In this document: piece by piece, positions 1 through 6,174 of the stretch
Position numbering within the stretch: position 1 is the stretch's first letter
Layout: each line of letters starts with the position of its first letter
Source of the DNA: Bacteroidota bacterium
GTDB lineage: Bacteria; Bacteroidota; Bacteroidia; Chitinophagales; Chitinophagaceae
Reading direction: 5' to 3'
Assembly: GCA_025361325.1 (NCBI GenBank)
Contig: JANYAL010000132.1
Coordinates: 1 to 8,017, forward strand
DNA length: 8,017 nt
The notes under the pieces: model-generated
What the model saw: the letters and a program-made list of their open reading frames with translations, nothing else
What the model was told of the DNA's origin: nothing
Database searches by the model: none
Translations under genes and position numbers: made by a program

Positions 1-1
1 C

Positions 2-355
2 AGCGTAAAAGCGGGTGTTGAAGCATTGAAGCAGTCTGCAGGTTATATTATAACCATTGCCAGCCTGGCAGGCACTAATTTCTTTGAGAACGGGGCTGCC
101 TATAATGCCAGTAAATTCGGACTGGTGGGCTTTACCCAGGCCATCATGCTCGACCTTCGCAAATACGGAATCAAAGTTTCCACCATCATGCCCGGATCGG
201 TGGCCACCTGTTTCAATGACCATATACCCAATGAAGCTGATGCCTGGAAGATACAGCCGGAAGATATAGGCCAGTTGGTTGCCGACCTTTTACATATGGA
301 CCCGAGGACCTTACCCAGCAAGATTGAAATAAGGCCATCCAGACCGGGGAAATGA
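2..355 (+). CDS. Short-chain dehydrogenase/reductase (SDR), 3' part only
   Basis: This is the C-terminal 117 residues of an NAD(P)-dependent oxidoreductase of the classical SDR family; the reading frame is open back to the window edge, so the start and the N-terminal nucleotide-binding TGxxxGIG region lie upstream. Seen in the sequence: the strand carrying the catalytic serine (IITIASLAG), then the catalytic Tyr and Lys in YNASK with the usual following helix (FGLVGFTQAIMLDLRKYGIKV), and the IMPGSVAT segment that normally follows and contacts the cofactor. The C-terminus ends in TLPSKIEIRPSRP, a tail common in small cytoplasmic SDRs of 230-250 residues. A TTG at position 26 could be read as a start, but it would cut the fold in half and is not real. 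Substrate cannot be deduced: SDRs of this kind include 3-oxoacyl-ACP reductase-like and sugar or alcohol dehydrogenases. It converges on the receptor gene, with 58 bases between the two stop codons. Confidence 0.88.
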   Translation, partial: SVKAGVEALKQSAGYIITIASLAGTNFFENGAAYNASKFGLVGFTQAIMLDLRKYGIKVSTIMPGSVATCFNDHIPNEADAWKIQPEDIGQLVADLLHMDPRTLPSKIEIRPSRPGK

Positions 356-413
356 AACCATTCAAAAGCAGGTTAACTGATCCTTGTTCGGGTTAGGATG
401 TAAATAATCTTAC

Positions 414-2885
414 TTAAGGTTTCTGCGAAGATCCATTCAGGTTGGAATCATTTTCTTCCTTTTCTTTTTTGAATTCCAGTTTGCCGAATTTCCAGGAGAA
501 GTTGATGCCGATAGACCGGAACGGGATAACACGTTCATTTTGCACATTAAAGTTCGGGCCGAACAGTGTTGTCTTCTGGTCCAGGCTCTCACTGAAGGGA
601 TTGGTTGCCGTTAGCGCTATACTACCCTTTTTTTGCCAGAATTGTTTGCGCAGGGCGATGGTATAACTGGTGAATGATGGATAAGTACCCTGCACTTCAT
701 GGCGTGGGGAACTGAAATTGCAAAAGAATTCCGCAAGTACTGAATTGGTGAACTGGTAGCTGGCGTTCATATTCAGGCGGTAATTAAAACTATTGGTATT
801 GTACCCGGCATCAATGGCGTTGATGGTATGCCTGAAATAGAAGAAGGCATTGGAGCGTATATTCAGTTTTGAATTAAAATGGATATCCCCGAACAGGTTG
901 ATGCCGGCATTATTTTCCCTGCCAATATTCTGACGGGTGCTCACCGACACATTGGTGTATACCGAATCGCCCACTTTGTAGGAAGGATAATACACAATGA
1001 AAGGCTGAATATCATGGTCATTGATGCGGTAAAACAGGTTAACCATCAGCGAACCGGTCTTGCCCAGGTCCCTGCTGTAGCCCATCTCAAAACGCTGACC
1101 GATCTCGGGCTTCAGGTAGGGATTTCCGGAGGAAAGATTTTTTGGATCTGATGTATTCACATAGGGATTTAGTTCGTCATAGCCCGGACGCTCGATCCTT
1201 TTGGAATAGCTGAGCTTGAGCGTGGTGTTGTCGTTGATCTTTTTTGAGAAAAAGACCGAAGGGACGAAGGTATTATATCCCGGCACTTTTACCTGTGCCA
1301 GTGCATTGGAATAATAGGAATTGATCTCAGTGCGCTCATAGCGGCCACCCATTTTGGTCTCAAACAATTCCCCAACCGGAAAACTCAGTTCTGTATAAGC
1401 CGCATAGACCTGCTGTTTATAATTCAGGTTATTTGACAACTGGGCATCAGGCAGGTAACTCTGCTGGGAAGCCTGGTAGCTGTTAACAGCAGCATTGCTC
1501 AGTATATTATTAAAGACCGTTTTACCTCCTATTCCCCAGTTGACATCCTTTTTCAATGGCTGCGAATAATCAATGGCAAGTTCTGTTTCCCGTGTGGTTG
1601 CAGGGTTATTGCTCCTGATACCGTGGTACAGGGAGTCCATGGGCAAAAGATATTGGTCGGATGAGTTGATCGAACTATTGTGTCCGGCACTTGAATTAAG
1701 TTTTATTTCCAGTTCCTGGTTCTCCTTTTTGAAATTTCTTTTATAATTGATATTAAAGTCAATATTATTGAATTCATACGTATAAGCAGAACTGGTCAGG
1801 GAAAGGATATCGGGCAATCCGTTTGTTTTATTGGGCTGCAGCAACTGGTTCGTCTGGCCACTCCCTACATATCCGAAATTGTTGAAAGAGATGTTTCCGG
1901 AAATAGTGGTTAATTTTTTTATGGTCCAGTCGAAACCGGTACCGGTCTGGTAACCATGCCTTCTGAACCTGCTGGCGGATGATTGCTGCAGTATGCTTAC
2001 AATATTACTGTCGGTTGTTACCCGGTAACTGCTACTGCTGGTATTGGAGGGTATCCGCTCGCTGCCACTGAAGAAAGCATGTACTCCAAAATTATTGTTG
2101 CGTACATTCAAATTGAAGGAACCGTTCTCATTACGGGTACCCGCAGTAAGCGATATATTCCCGTTGTATCCTTTAGAATTGTTCGACTTCAGGATGATAT
2201 TGATGATGCCTCCAAGCCCCTGGGCGTCATATTTGGCACCCGGGTTGGTGATCACTTCAATGCTCTTGATTTGGCTGGCCGGTATGGATTGTAATACATC
2301 GGTGATATTGCTCCCAAAAGCGGTGGAAGGCCTGCCATTGATGAGGAAGCGGATGGCGGAACTGCCCGACAACTCCACATTGCCATCCGCATCAACCGAT
2401 ACCTGTGGTATCTTCTTCAATATATCGGTAGCAACACCGGTCTGGGATGTGAGGTCCTTTTCGGCATTGAAGACCATCTTATCGATCCGGTTTTCGATGA
2501 GCTTTGCCTGGGCTACGACGGTTACGCCCTGCATGGTATTTTTCTGGCGGTACAATGCAATATTCTTAAGATCAATGATCGCATCCTTCCTGTTAATCAC
2601 CAGGTCTTTCAGTGTGTCAGTTTTGTATCCAATATTCTCTATTAAAAGGCTATATGTACCCGTAGGGATATCCGACAGGGTGAAACTTCCCGTCTTATCG
2701 GTGGTAGTACCTGTTACTGGTTTCTTCGACCCTTTGATGAAAATAGTGATAGTCCCATATTCCAGGGGGAGCTTTGTTTCAGCACTGACCACGGTGCCTG
2801 TAATACTGTTTCCCCCTTTTACCTGGGCATATCCGCCTAAGACTAAAATTCCAAAAAAGTGAAGCAGCAGTATTCTTTTCATCAT
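414..2885 (-). CDS. TonB-dependent outer-membrane receptor, carboxypeptidase-regulatory-like N-terminal domain
   Basis: An 823-residue outer-membrane protein. The start is taken at the ATG at 2885-2883, because the longer frame begins at a TTG (2906) and adds seven residues ahead of a good signal peptide. Domains in order: signal peptide at about 1-20 (MMKR, then LLLHFFGILVLGG, cleavage near YA-Q); a carboxypeptidase-regulatory-like beta-sandwich at about 25-115 (ITGTVV, DKTGSFTLSDIPTGTY); a TonB-receptor plug at about 117-235 (LKKIPQVSVDADGNVEL, INGRPS, SIEVITNPGAKYDAQGLGGIINI); then a beta-barrel to about 800 with aromatic-rich strands (KLSYSKRIERPGYDELNPY, GINFSWKFGKL). A charged tail of about 17 residues follows the last strand, as often seen in the Bacteroidota 'outer membrane beta-barrel' family. 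It should use TonB-ExbBD energy for uptake, but no obvious TonB box is visible. There is no SusD-like lipoprotein neighbour, so it is not a SusCD glycan pair; a siderophore, peptide or other ligand is possible. The substrate is unknown. Confidence 0.93.
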   Translation of the reverse strand: MMKRILLLHFFGILVLGGYAQVKGGNSITGTVVSAETKLPLEYGTITIFIKGSKKPVTGTTTDKTGSFTLSDIPTGTYSLLIENIGYKTDTLKDLVINRKDAIIDLKNIALYRQKNTMQGVTVVAQAKLIENRIDKMVFNAEKDLTSQTGVATDILKKIPQVSVDADGNVELSGSSAIRFLINGRPSTAFGSNITDVLQSIPASQIKSIEVITNPGAKYDAQGLGGIINIILKSNNSKGYNGNISLTAGTRNENGSFNLNVRNNNFGVHAFFSGSERIPSNTSSSSYRVTTDSNIVSILQQSSASRFRRHGYQTGTGFDWTIKKLTTISGNISFNNFGYVGSGQTNQLLQPNKTNGLPDILSLTSSAYTYEFNNIDFNINYKRNFKKENQELEIKLNSSAGHNSSINSSDQYLLPMDSLYHGIRSNNPATTRETELAIDYSQPLKKDVNWGIGGKTVFNNILSNAAVNSYQASQQSYLPDAQLSNNLNYKQQVYAAYTELSFPVGELFETKMGGRYERTEINSYYSNALAQVKVPGYNTFVPSVFFSKKINDNTTLKLSYSKRIERPGYDELNPYVNTSDPKNLSSGNPYLKPEIGQRFEMGYSRDLGKTGSLMVNLFYRINDHDIQPFIVYYPSYKVGDSVYTNVSVSTRQNIGRENNAGINLFGDIHFNSKLNIRSNAFFYFRHTINAIDAGYNTNSFNYRLNMNASYQFTNSVLAEFFCNFSSPRHEVQGTYPSFTSYTIALRKQFWQKKGSIALTATNPFSESLDQKTTLFGPNFNVQNERVIPFRSIGINFSWKFGKLEFKKEKEENDSNLNGSSQKP

Positions 2886-2944
2886 AATCAAATAATTCAG
2901 GTGCAAATGTCCCCATGAATTCTGAAGAAATTATGTAGCAGGTA

Positions 2945-2956
2945 TGTTATATAACA
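2945..2956. promoter_or_regulatory. Perfect 12-bp palindrome upstream of the receptor gene
   Basis: TGTTATATAACA is an exact palindrome whose near edge is 60 bases upstream of the receptor ATG at 2885. Its position and symmetry fit an operator for a dimeric regulator overlapping or just upstream of the promoter. It is AT-rich, so chance is a real alternative. The identity of any regulator is unknown. Confidence 0.3.
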
Positions 2957-3178
2957 AAATATTATTCAAGTGGTTCATTTGTATGGTGAATGGTACCTGA
3001 TTCAGAAACACGGCACGTTTGATCACCGGTTTAAAAAAAGGCGTAACTGCTACCTGGACATTCAGGATTGTTCAAACATCTTTGTGTACACATCCGGGAT
3101 CAAAGGGTTTGTTAAAAAATTAATAAATAAGAGGAACGCTGATCAGTGAAACCCGGAGCAACATGATAGTACCCCAAC

Positions 3179-3208
3179 TTGAACTAACTTTATTCTGGTC
3201 TAAATTGG
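3179..3208 (+). promoter_or_regulatory. Candidate Bacteroidota-type promoter for cysE-cysK
   Basis: TTG at 3179-3181, 19 bases, then TAAATTGG at 3201-3208. This matches the known Bacteroidota consensus TTG-N17-23-TAnnTTTG with one mismatch in the -7 element. Transcription would begin near 3215, leaving a leader of about 100 bases before cysE that contains the two inverted repeats at 3264-3277 and 3281-3298. This is pattern matching only, and the consensus is short. Confidence 0.3.
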
Positions 3209-3263
3209 GTTAGAAACAGTGCTTCCCACCATTCATAGAGCATTTCAACAAAAATGGAATCTT

Positions 3264-3277
3264 ATTGTTACAACAAT
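3264..3277. promoter_or_regulatory. Inverted repeat upstream of cysE (ATTGTT-AC-AACAAT)
   Basis: Two perfect 6-base arms around a central AC form a 14-bp palindrome 41 bases before the cysE ATG. The TTGT/ACAA symmetry is of the kind bound by winged-helix dimers such as MarR-type proteins, but no regulator is encoded nearby. It could be an operator; as RNA it would be only a weak hairpin. Confidence 0.33.
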
Positions 3278-3280
3278 GAA

Positions 3281-3298
3281 CACAGACCATTATCTGTG
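3281..3298. promoter_or_regulatory. Inverted repeat upstream of cysE (CACAGA-N6-TCTGTG)
   Basis: CACAGA at 3281-3286 and TCTGTG at 3293-3298 are perfect complements around a 6-base spacer, ending 20 bases before the cysE ATG. It could be a dimer-binding site with half-sites 12 bases apart, or a 6-bp RNA hairpin near the translation start. It lies four bases after the palindrome at 3264-3277, so the two may form one control region. Confidence 0.3.
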
Positions 3299-3318
3299 AT
3301 CATAAATTAACCATTCCC

Positions 3319-4143
3319 ATGTCTGAATCACTTTTTATAAAAAATCTGGTAGAACAAGGCAGTATGAAACACCAGTTTTACCCCGATAAACACCGGGCAG
3401 AACAATTCATAGAAGAACTTTTCAGTTTTCTTTTTGTGAAGCACCCCATTGACGAGCACATTGTAAAACAGGAATACGAACTGTTAAAAGGAACCTTCTC
3501 CCGTTTACTGTTGGAATGTGGTACAGAAAAGACCAGTGAGAAAACATATACCGAGCTCTTTTTTGAGCAGATACCGGAAGTATATACCACCCTTTTACAG
3601 GATGTTGATGCCATAGTTGAATTTGACCCTGCTGCTCAAAGTGCTGATGAGGTCATCATCACCTACCCTGGCTTTTTTGCCACTGCCGTATACCGCCTGG
3701 CGAATATCATGTGGAAGATGGGAATTCATATCCTGCCCCGGCTATTTTCGGAATATGCCCACAGTAAGACGGGCATAGACATTCATCCGGGTGCGCGTAT
3801 AGGAAGATCATTTGCTATTGACCATGGTACTGGCATCGTGATCGGTGAAACGACTGTGATCGGTGAAGGGGTAAAAATATACCAGGGCGTAACACTGGGT
3901 GCCTTAAATGTTAACAAATCAGATGCGCATGAAAAACGCCATCCGACCATCGAAGACAATGTGGTCATATATTCGGGTGCCACTATATTAGGAGGAAAAA
4001 CATTGATCGGCAAGGGCAGTATCATTGGTGGTAATGTATGGCTTACCTACAGTGTGCCGCCTAATTCGGTGGTCTATCACAGAAGCGAAATAAAACTAAT
4101 AGACAAGGATCCATTTGTGGAAGCAATCAACTTTATCATATAA
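3319..4143 (+). CDS. cysE: Serine O-acetyltransferase (EpsC/CysE type)
   Basis: Transfers acetyl from acetyl-CoA to L-serine, giving O-acetylserine, the first committed step of cysteine synthesis; cytoplasmic. The 274-residue protein has an alpha-helical N-terminal part (about 1-135) and a C-terminal left-handed beta-helix of hexapeptide repeats (about 145-255). The active site is visible: IDIHPGA with Asp154 and His156, then [12 protein letters not shown] with His169, spaced as in E. coli CysE where Asp143 and His158 form the catalytic dyad. YQGVTLGAL and [18 protein letters not shown] are typical of the family. The first ATG is used; a second in-frame ATG at 3364 would remove 15 residues and cannot be excluded. 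The chain ends in ...AINFII; a C-terminal isoleucine is the residue that docks into CysK in known cysteine synthase complexes. cysK follows after 16 bases, so the two are almost certainly cotranscribed. Confidence 0.96.
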   Translation: MSESLFIKNLVEQGSMKHQFYPDKHRAEQFIEELFSFLFVKHPIDEHIVKQEYELLKGTFSRLLLECGTEKTSEKTYTELFFEQIPEVYTTLLQDVDAIVEFDPAAQSADEVIITYPGFFATAVYRLANIMWKMGIHILPRLFSEYAHSKTGIDIHPGARIGRSFAIDHGTGIVIGETTVIGEGVKIYQGVTLGALNVNKSDAHEKRHPTIEDNVVIYSGATILGGKTLIGKGSIIGGNVWLTYSVPPNSVVYHRSEIKLIDKDPFVEAINFII

Positions 4144-4159
4144 ATCAAAAAATAACAAC

Positions 4160-5074
4160 ATGAAAGCAAACAACATCCTGGAAACCATCGGAAACACACC
4201 ACATGTAAGGCTCAACAAGCTATTTGACCCTGCCTTTGAAGTTTGGATCAAATTGGAAAAGACCAATCCCGGGTCAAGCATCAAAGACCGTATCGCAGTT
4301 TCTATGATCGAAGATGCGGAACAGAAAGGCCTGCTGAACAGTGATAGTGTAATCATAGAACCCACATCAGGTAATACCGGCATAGGGCTGGCCCTGGTAG
4401 CAGCTGTAAAAGGATACAAGATTATATTAGTTATGCCTGAAAGCATGAGTATCGAGCGCAGAAGACTCATGTCGCTTTACGGAGCAGAATTTGTACTAAC
4501 CCCCAGGGAGAAAGGAATGAAAGGGGCTATAGAAAAAGCGAAAGAGCTCACCGCCACCAACCCCCATGCCTGGATGCCCCAGCAATTTGATAACCCTGCC
4601 AATACGGCCATACACCGCCTTACCACCTGCCAGGAGATCATCCGGGATTTTCCAGAAGGACTGGACTATGTCATCACAGGTGTAGGTACCGGTGGACATA
4701 TTGCTGCCATCGCTGATGTGGTAAAAAAACATTTCCCTTCACTGAAAGTGTTTGCCGTTGAACCGGCTATGTCGCCTGTGCTCAGCGGAGGTAGCCCGGC
4801 ACCCCATCCCTTGCAGGGTATTGGCGCGGGATTCATTCCGTCCATACTTGACCCCACTGCCCTGGATGGTACGATCACCGTTGAAAAAGAGGAAGCCTTT
4901 CTGTATACCCAGCGGCTGGCAAAAGAGGAAGGGATACTGGCAGGGATCTCTACCGGTGCGGTAATGGCCGCCACGGCAAAGAAATTACCGGAATTACAAA
5001 AAGGTTCAAGGGTACTGACCTTTAATTATGATACCGGAGAAAGGTATCTTTCTATAGAGGGATTGTTCAGCTAA
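4160..5074 (+). CDS. cysK: Cysteine synthase A (O-acetylserine sulfhydrylase)
   Basis: A PLP enzyme that replaces the acetyl group of O-acetylserine with sulfide to make L-cysteine, using the product of the gene just upstream. At 304 residues it is normal family length. Landmarks: GNTPHVRL near the N-terminus; PGSSIKDR with Lys42 as the PLP Schiff-base lysine; [12 protein letters not shown] at 67-78 with the substrate-binding loop and Asn72; [10 protein letters not shown] at about 94-103; GVGTGGH at 174-180, the phosphate-binding glycine loop; GISTGAV at 262-268 with Ser264 expected to contact the PLP ring nitrogen. The start is set at the ATG at 4160, 16 bases after the cysE stop. The frame stays open to an ATG at 4115 inside cysE, but those 15 extra residues are not family-like. 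CysM (a related isozyme) is the alternative; length and the C-terminal [11 protein letters not shown] favour CysK. Confidence 0.94.
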   Translation: MKANNILETIGNTPHVRLNKLFDPAFEVWIKLEKTNPGSSIKDRIAVSMIEDAEQKGLLNSDSVIIEPTSGNTGIGLALVAAVKGYKIILVMPESMSIERRRLMSLYGAEFVLTPREKGMKGAIEKAKELTATNPHAWMPQQFDNPANTAIHRLTTCQEIIRDFPEGLDYVITGVGTGGHIAAIADVVKKHFPSLKVFAVEPAMSPVLSGGSPAPHPLQGIGAGFIPSILDPTALDGTITVEKEEAFLYTQRLAKEEGILAGISTGAVMAATAKKLPELQKGSRVLTFNYDTGERYLSIEGLFS

Positions 5075-5141
5075 AAAAAAGATACCCGAAGCTTCATGCA
5101 ACAGGAAGAATAGTGGGTGCAGGTTATTATGACAGGGAAAA

Positions 5142-5149
5142 TAATTTGG
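5142..5149 (+). promoter_or_regulatory. Weak candidate -7 element for the his leader transcript
   Basis: TAATTTGG matches the Bacteroidota -7 consensus TAnnTTTG with one mismatch, the same deviation as the candidate upstream of cysE. It would place the transcript start about 30 bases before the leader-peptide ATG, a sensible distance. No TTG is present at the expected -33 spacing, so the call is weak. No clear terminator follows cysK, so readthrough from the cys genes is an alternative source of transcript. Confidence 0.2.
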
Positions 5150-5183
5150 AAAAATAACCCAACATGCTTTTCTTTACACCAAA

Positions 5184-5240
5184 ATGAGATCATTCGTTCA
5201 TATACACCATCATACACACTTACCTGCCGGTAGGCCGTAA
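5184..5240 (+). CDS. hisL: His-rich leader peptide of the histidine operon
   Basis: An 18-codon ORF, MRSFVHIHHHTHLPAGRP, starting at ATG 5184 and ending at TAA 5238-5240, 82 bases before hisG. Five of the seven codons 6-12 are His (CAT, CAC, CAT, CAT, CAC). Such a cluster directly ahead of the first his structural gene, followed by an intrinsic terminator, is the hallmark of a leader peptide whose translation senses charged tRNA-His. It is not similar to E. coli HisL (which has seven consecutive His) beyond the His run. It has no expected function as a protein. Its last codons contain the segment (5229-5236) that can pair with the terminator, so a ribosome reaching the stop would cover that segment. 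The start follows an A-rich stretch (ACACCAAAATG), and the ATG overlaps the TGA of a seven-codon upstream mini-ORF (5164-5187). Confidence 0.85.
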   Translation: MRSFVHIHHHTHLPAGRP

Positions 5241-5270
5241 TGATGTTTATGTGATAAAACATATTTCTTC

Positions 5271-5302
5271 AAAAGGCTTACTTCGGTAAGCCTTTTTATT
5301 TT
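5271..5302 (+). terminator. Intrinsic terminator between the his leader peptide and hisG
   Basis: AAAAGGCTTAC (5271-5281), loop TTCG, GTAAGCCTTTT (5286-5296): an 11-bp perfect stem closed by the very stable C(UUCG)G tetraloop, followed by a T-run TTTTTATTTT (5293-5302). It ends 20 bases before the hisG ATG and about 200 bases after cysK, so its position fits a conditional attenuator of hisG far better than a simple terminator for cysK. Confidence 0.9.
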
Positions 5303-5322
5303 GAACCAAATCAATTCGAACC

Positions 5323-6174
5323 ATGCTAAAAATAGCGATACAGAAATCAGGGAGACTCTATGACAGTTCCATACACCTGTTCAAGGAATGCGGGATAGAA
5401 CTCAACAACGGCCACAAGCAATTGAAGAGCACAGCCTTCAATTTTCCACTGGAGGTCTTCTTTCTCCGTGATGATGATATCCCGCAATATGTTTTTGACG
5501 GAGTGGCAGATCTTGGCATCGTTGGTGAAAATGTACTGCTGGAAAAGAACAAAGCGATACACCAGGTGAGCCGGCTCGGCTTTGGCAAATGCCGCCTGAG
5601 TGTTGCCGTACCAAAAGGTATGGAATACCATTCACCGGCAGATCTCAATGGCCTTAAGATTGCTACCAGTTACCCCCTGCTGTTACAGCAATTCCTTACC
5701 GCAAATAACATACTGGCGGAAATTCATGAGATCAGTGGTTCCGTGGAGATTGCACCGGGAATTGGACTGGCCGACGCCATCTGCGACCTCGTGAGCAGCG
5801 GAAGCACCCTTTTCACCAACGGACTTAAAGAAGTGGAGGTACTCCTGCATTCAGAGGCCGTCCTCGCAGTGAATCATGACCTGCCGGCCGACAAGCAGGT
5901 CATCCTGGATAAATTGCTGCTTCGCATAAACGCAGTTAAAGCGGCCAGGAACAACAAATACATCCTGATGAATGCACCCGACCACCAGCTGAAGAATATT
6001 GCTGCTATCCTGCCGGGCATGAAAAGCCCTACTATCGTTGCGCTGGCAGAGCCGGGCTGGAGTAGTGTACAAAGCGTGGTGAATGAGAACGATTTCTGGG
6101 ACGTCATAGAAAAACTGAAAGAATTTGAGGCCCAGGGCATCCTTGTTGTTCCTATAGAAAAAATGATCGTATAA
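5323..6174 (+). CDS. hisG: ATP phosphoribosyltransferase, long form (HisG-L)
   Basis: Catalyses the first committed step of histidine synthesis: ATP plus PRPP gives phosphoribosyl-ATP; cytoplasmic. At 283 residues it is the long form, with its own C-terminal regulatory domain and so no need for HisZ. Visible features: N-terminal LKIAIQKSGRLYD; DDDIPQYVFDGVADLGIVGENVL at about 50-72, the periplasmic-binding-protein-like core; GFGKCRLSVAVPK; the PRPP-binding stretch GSVEIAPGIGLADAICDLVSSGSTL at about 138-163; and from about residue 208 an ACT-like domain (KNIAAILPGMKSPTIVAL ... GILVVPIEKMIV) that in the family binds histidine for feedback inhibition. Control is therefore likely double: allosteric through this domain and transcriptional through the attenuator just upstream. 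The start ATG has no Shine-Dalgarno sequence (CAATTCGAACC-ATG). Its TAA stop shares an A with the hisD ATG (TAATG). Confidence 0.96.
   Translation: MLKIAIQKSGRLYDSSIHLFKECGIELNNGHKQLKSTAFNFPLEVFFLRDDDIPQYVFDGVADLGIVGENVLLEKNKAIHQVSRLGFGKCRLSVAVPKGMEYHSPADLNGLKIATSYPLLLQQFLTANNILAEIHEISGSVEIAPGIGLADAICDLVSSGSTLFTNGLKEVEVLLHSEAVLAVNHDLPADKQVILDKLLLRINAVKAARNNKYILMNAPDHQLKNIAAILPGMKSPTIVALAEPGWSSVQSVVNENDFWDVIEKLKEFEAQGILVVPIEKMIV

Larger units (their letters stand above)
2886..3318. other. Divergent intergenic region between the receptor gene and cysE
   Basis: About 430 bases without a credible gene; only mini-ORFs of up to 16 codons occur. It must hold the promoters of both divergent genes. 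It contains four short perfect inverted repeats (2945-2956, 3083-3092, 3264-3277, 3281-3298) and one stretch resembling a Bacteroidota housekeeping promoter toward cysE (3179-3208). No convincing TTG/TAnnTTTG pair was found on the minus strand for the receptor. No riboswitch, terminator or tRNA-like fold was recognised. Confidence 0.8.
5184..5302 (+). promoter_or_regulatory. Histidine operon transcription attenuator (leader, antiterminator, terminator)
   Basis: Four elements in order. (1) His codons at 5199-5219, with a small protecting hairpin TACC/GGTA (5221-5224 with 5229-5232, loop TGCC). (2) GGTAGGCC at 5229-5236. (3) GGCTTACT at 5275-5282, which pairs with element 2 over 8 bp including two G-U pairs (antiterminator). 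(4) GTAAGCCTTTT at 5286-5296, which pairs with element 3 to form the terminator. An AT-rich hairpin at 5243-5262 (ATG-TTTAT, loop GTG, ATAAA-a-CAT) lies between elements 2 and 3 and would bring them together. Predicted logic: with His scarce, the ribosome stalls on the His codons, element 2 is free, the antiterminator forms and hisG is transcribed. With His plentiful, the ribosome reaches the stop, covers element 2 and the terminator forms. Pairings were derived by eye; energies were not computed. Confidence 0.8.

Noticed and set aside
380..399. Weak hairpin ATCCT-N10-AGGAT between the convergent SDR and receptor stops, considered as a bidirectional terminator.
   Set aside because: Only 5 bp with a 10-base loop and no T-run on either side. 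Not supported.
2044..2862. Long open frame of 272 codons on the plus strand inside the receptor gene.
   Set aside because: It is antisense to a well-supported receptor, has no recognisable domain, and its composition mirrors the coding strand. It is a shadow.
414..2885. Receptor gene considered as SusC of a glycan-utilisation locus.
   Set aside because: No SusD-like gene adjoins it, and the barrel resembles the Bacteroidota outer-membrane beta-barrel family lacking a partner lipoprotein.
3163..3213. A 16-codon ORF MIVPQLELTLFWSKLG upstream of cysE, considered as a leader peptide.
   Set aside because: It has no Cys or Ser cluster, overlaps the candidate promoter, and no terminator follows it. 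Most likely chance.
3215..3318. Possible riboswitch in the cysE 5' leader (for example a sulfur-related aptamer).
   Set aside because: No conserved aptamer core was recognised and no expression platform (terminator or sequestered start) is visible.
5122..5159. Inverted repeat GGTTATT ... AATAACC flanking the weak his promoter candidate.
   Set aside because: Arms of 7 AT-rich bases separated by 24 bases, with no T-run; easily chance and not usable as a terminator.
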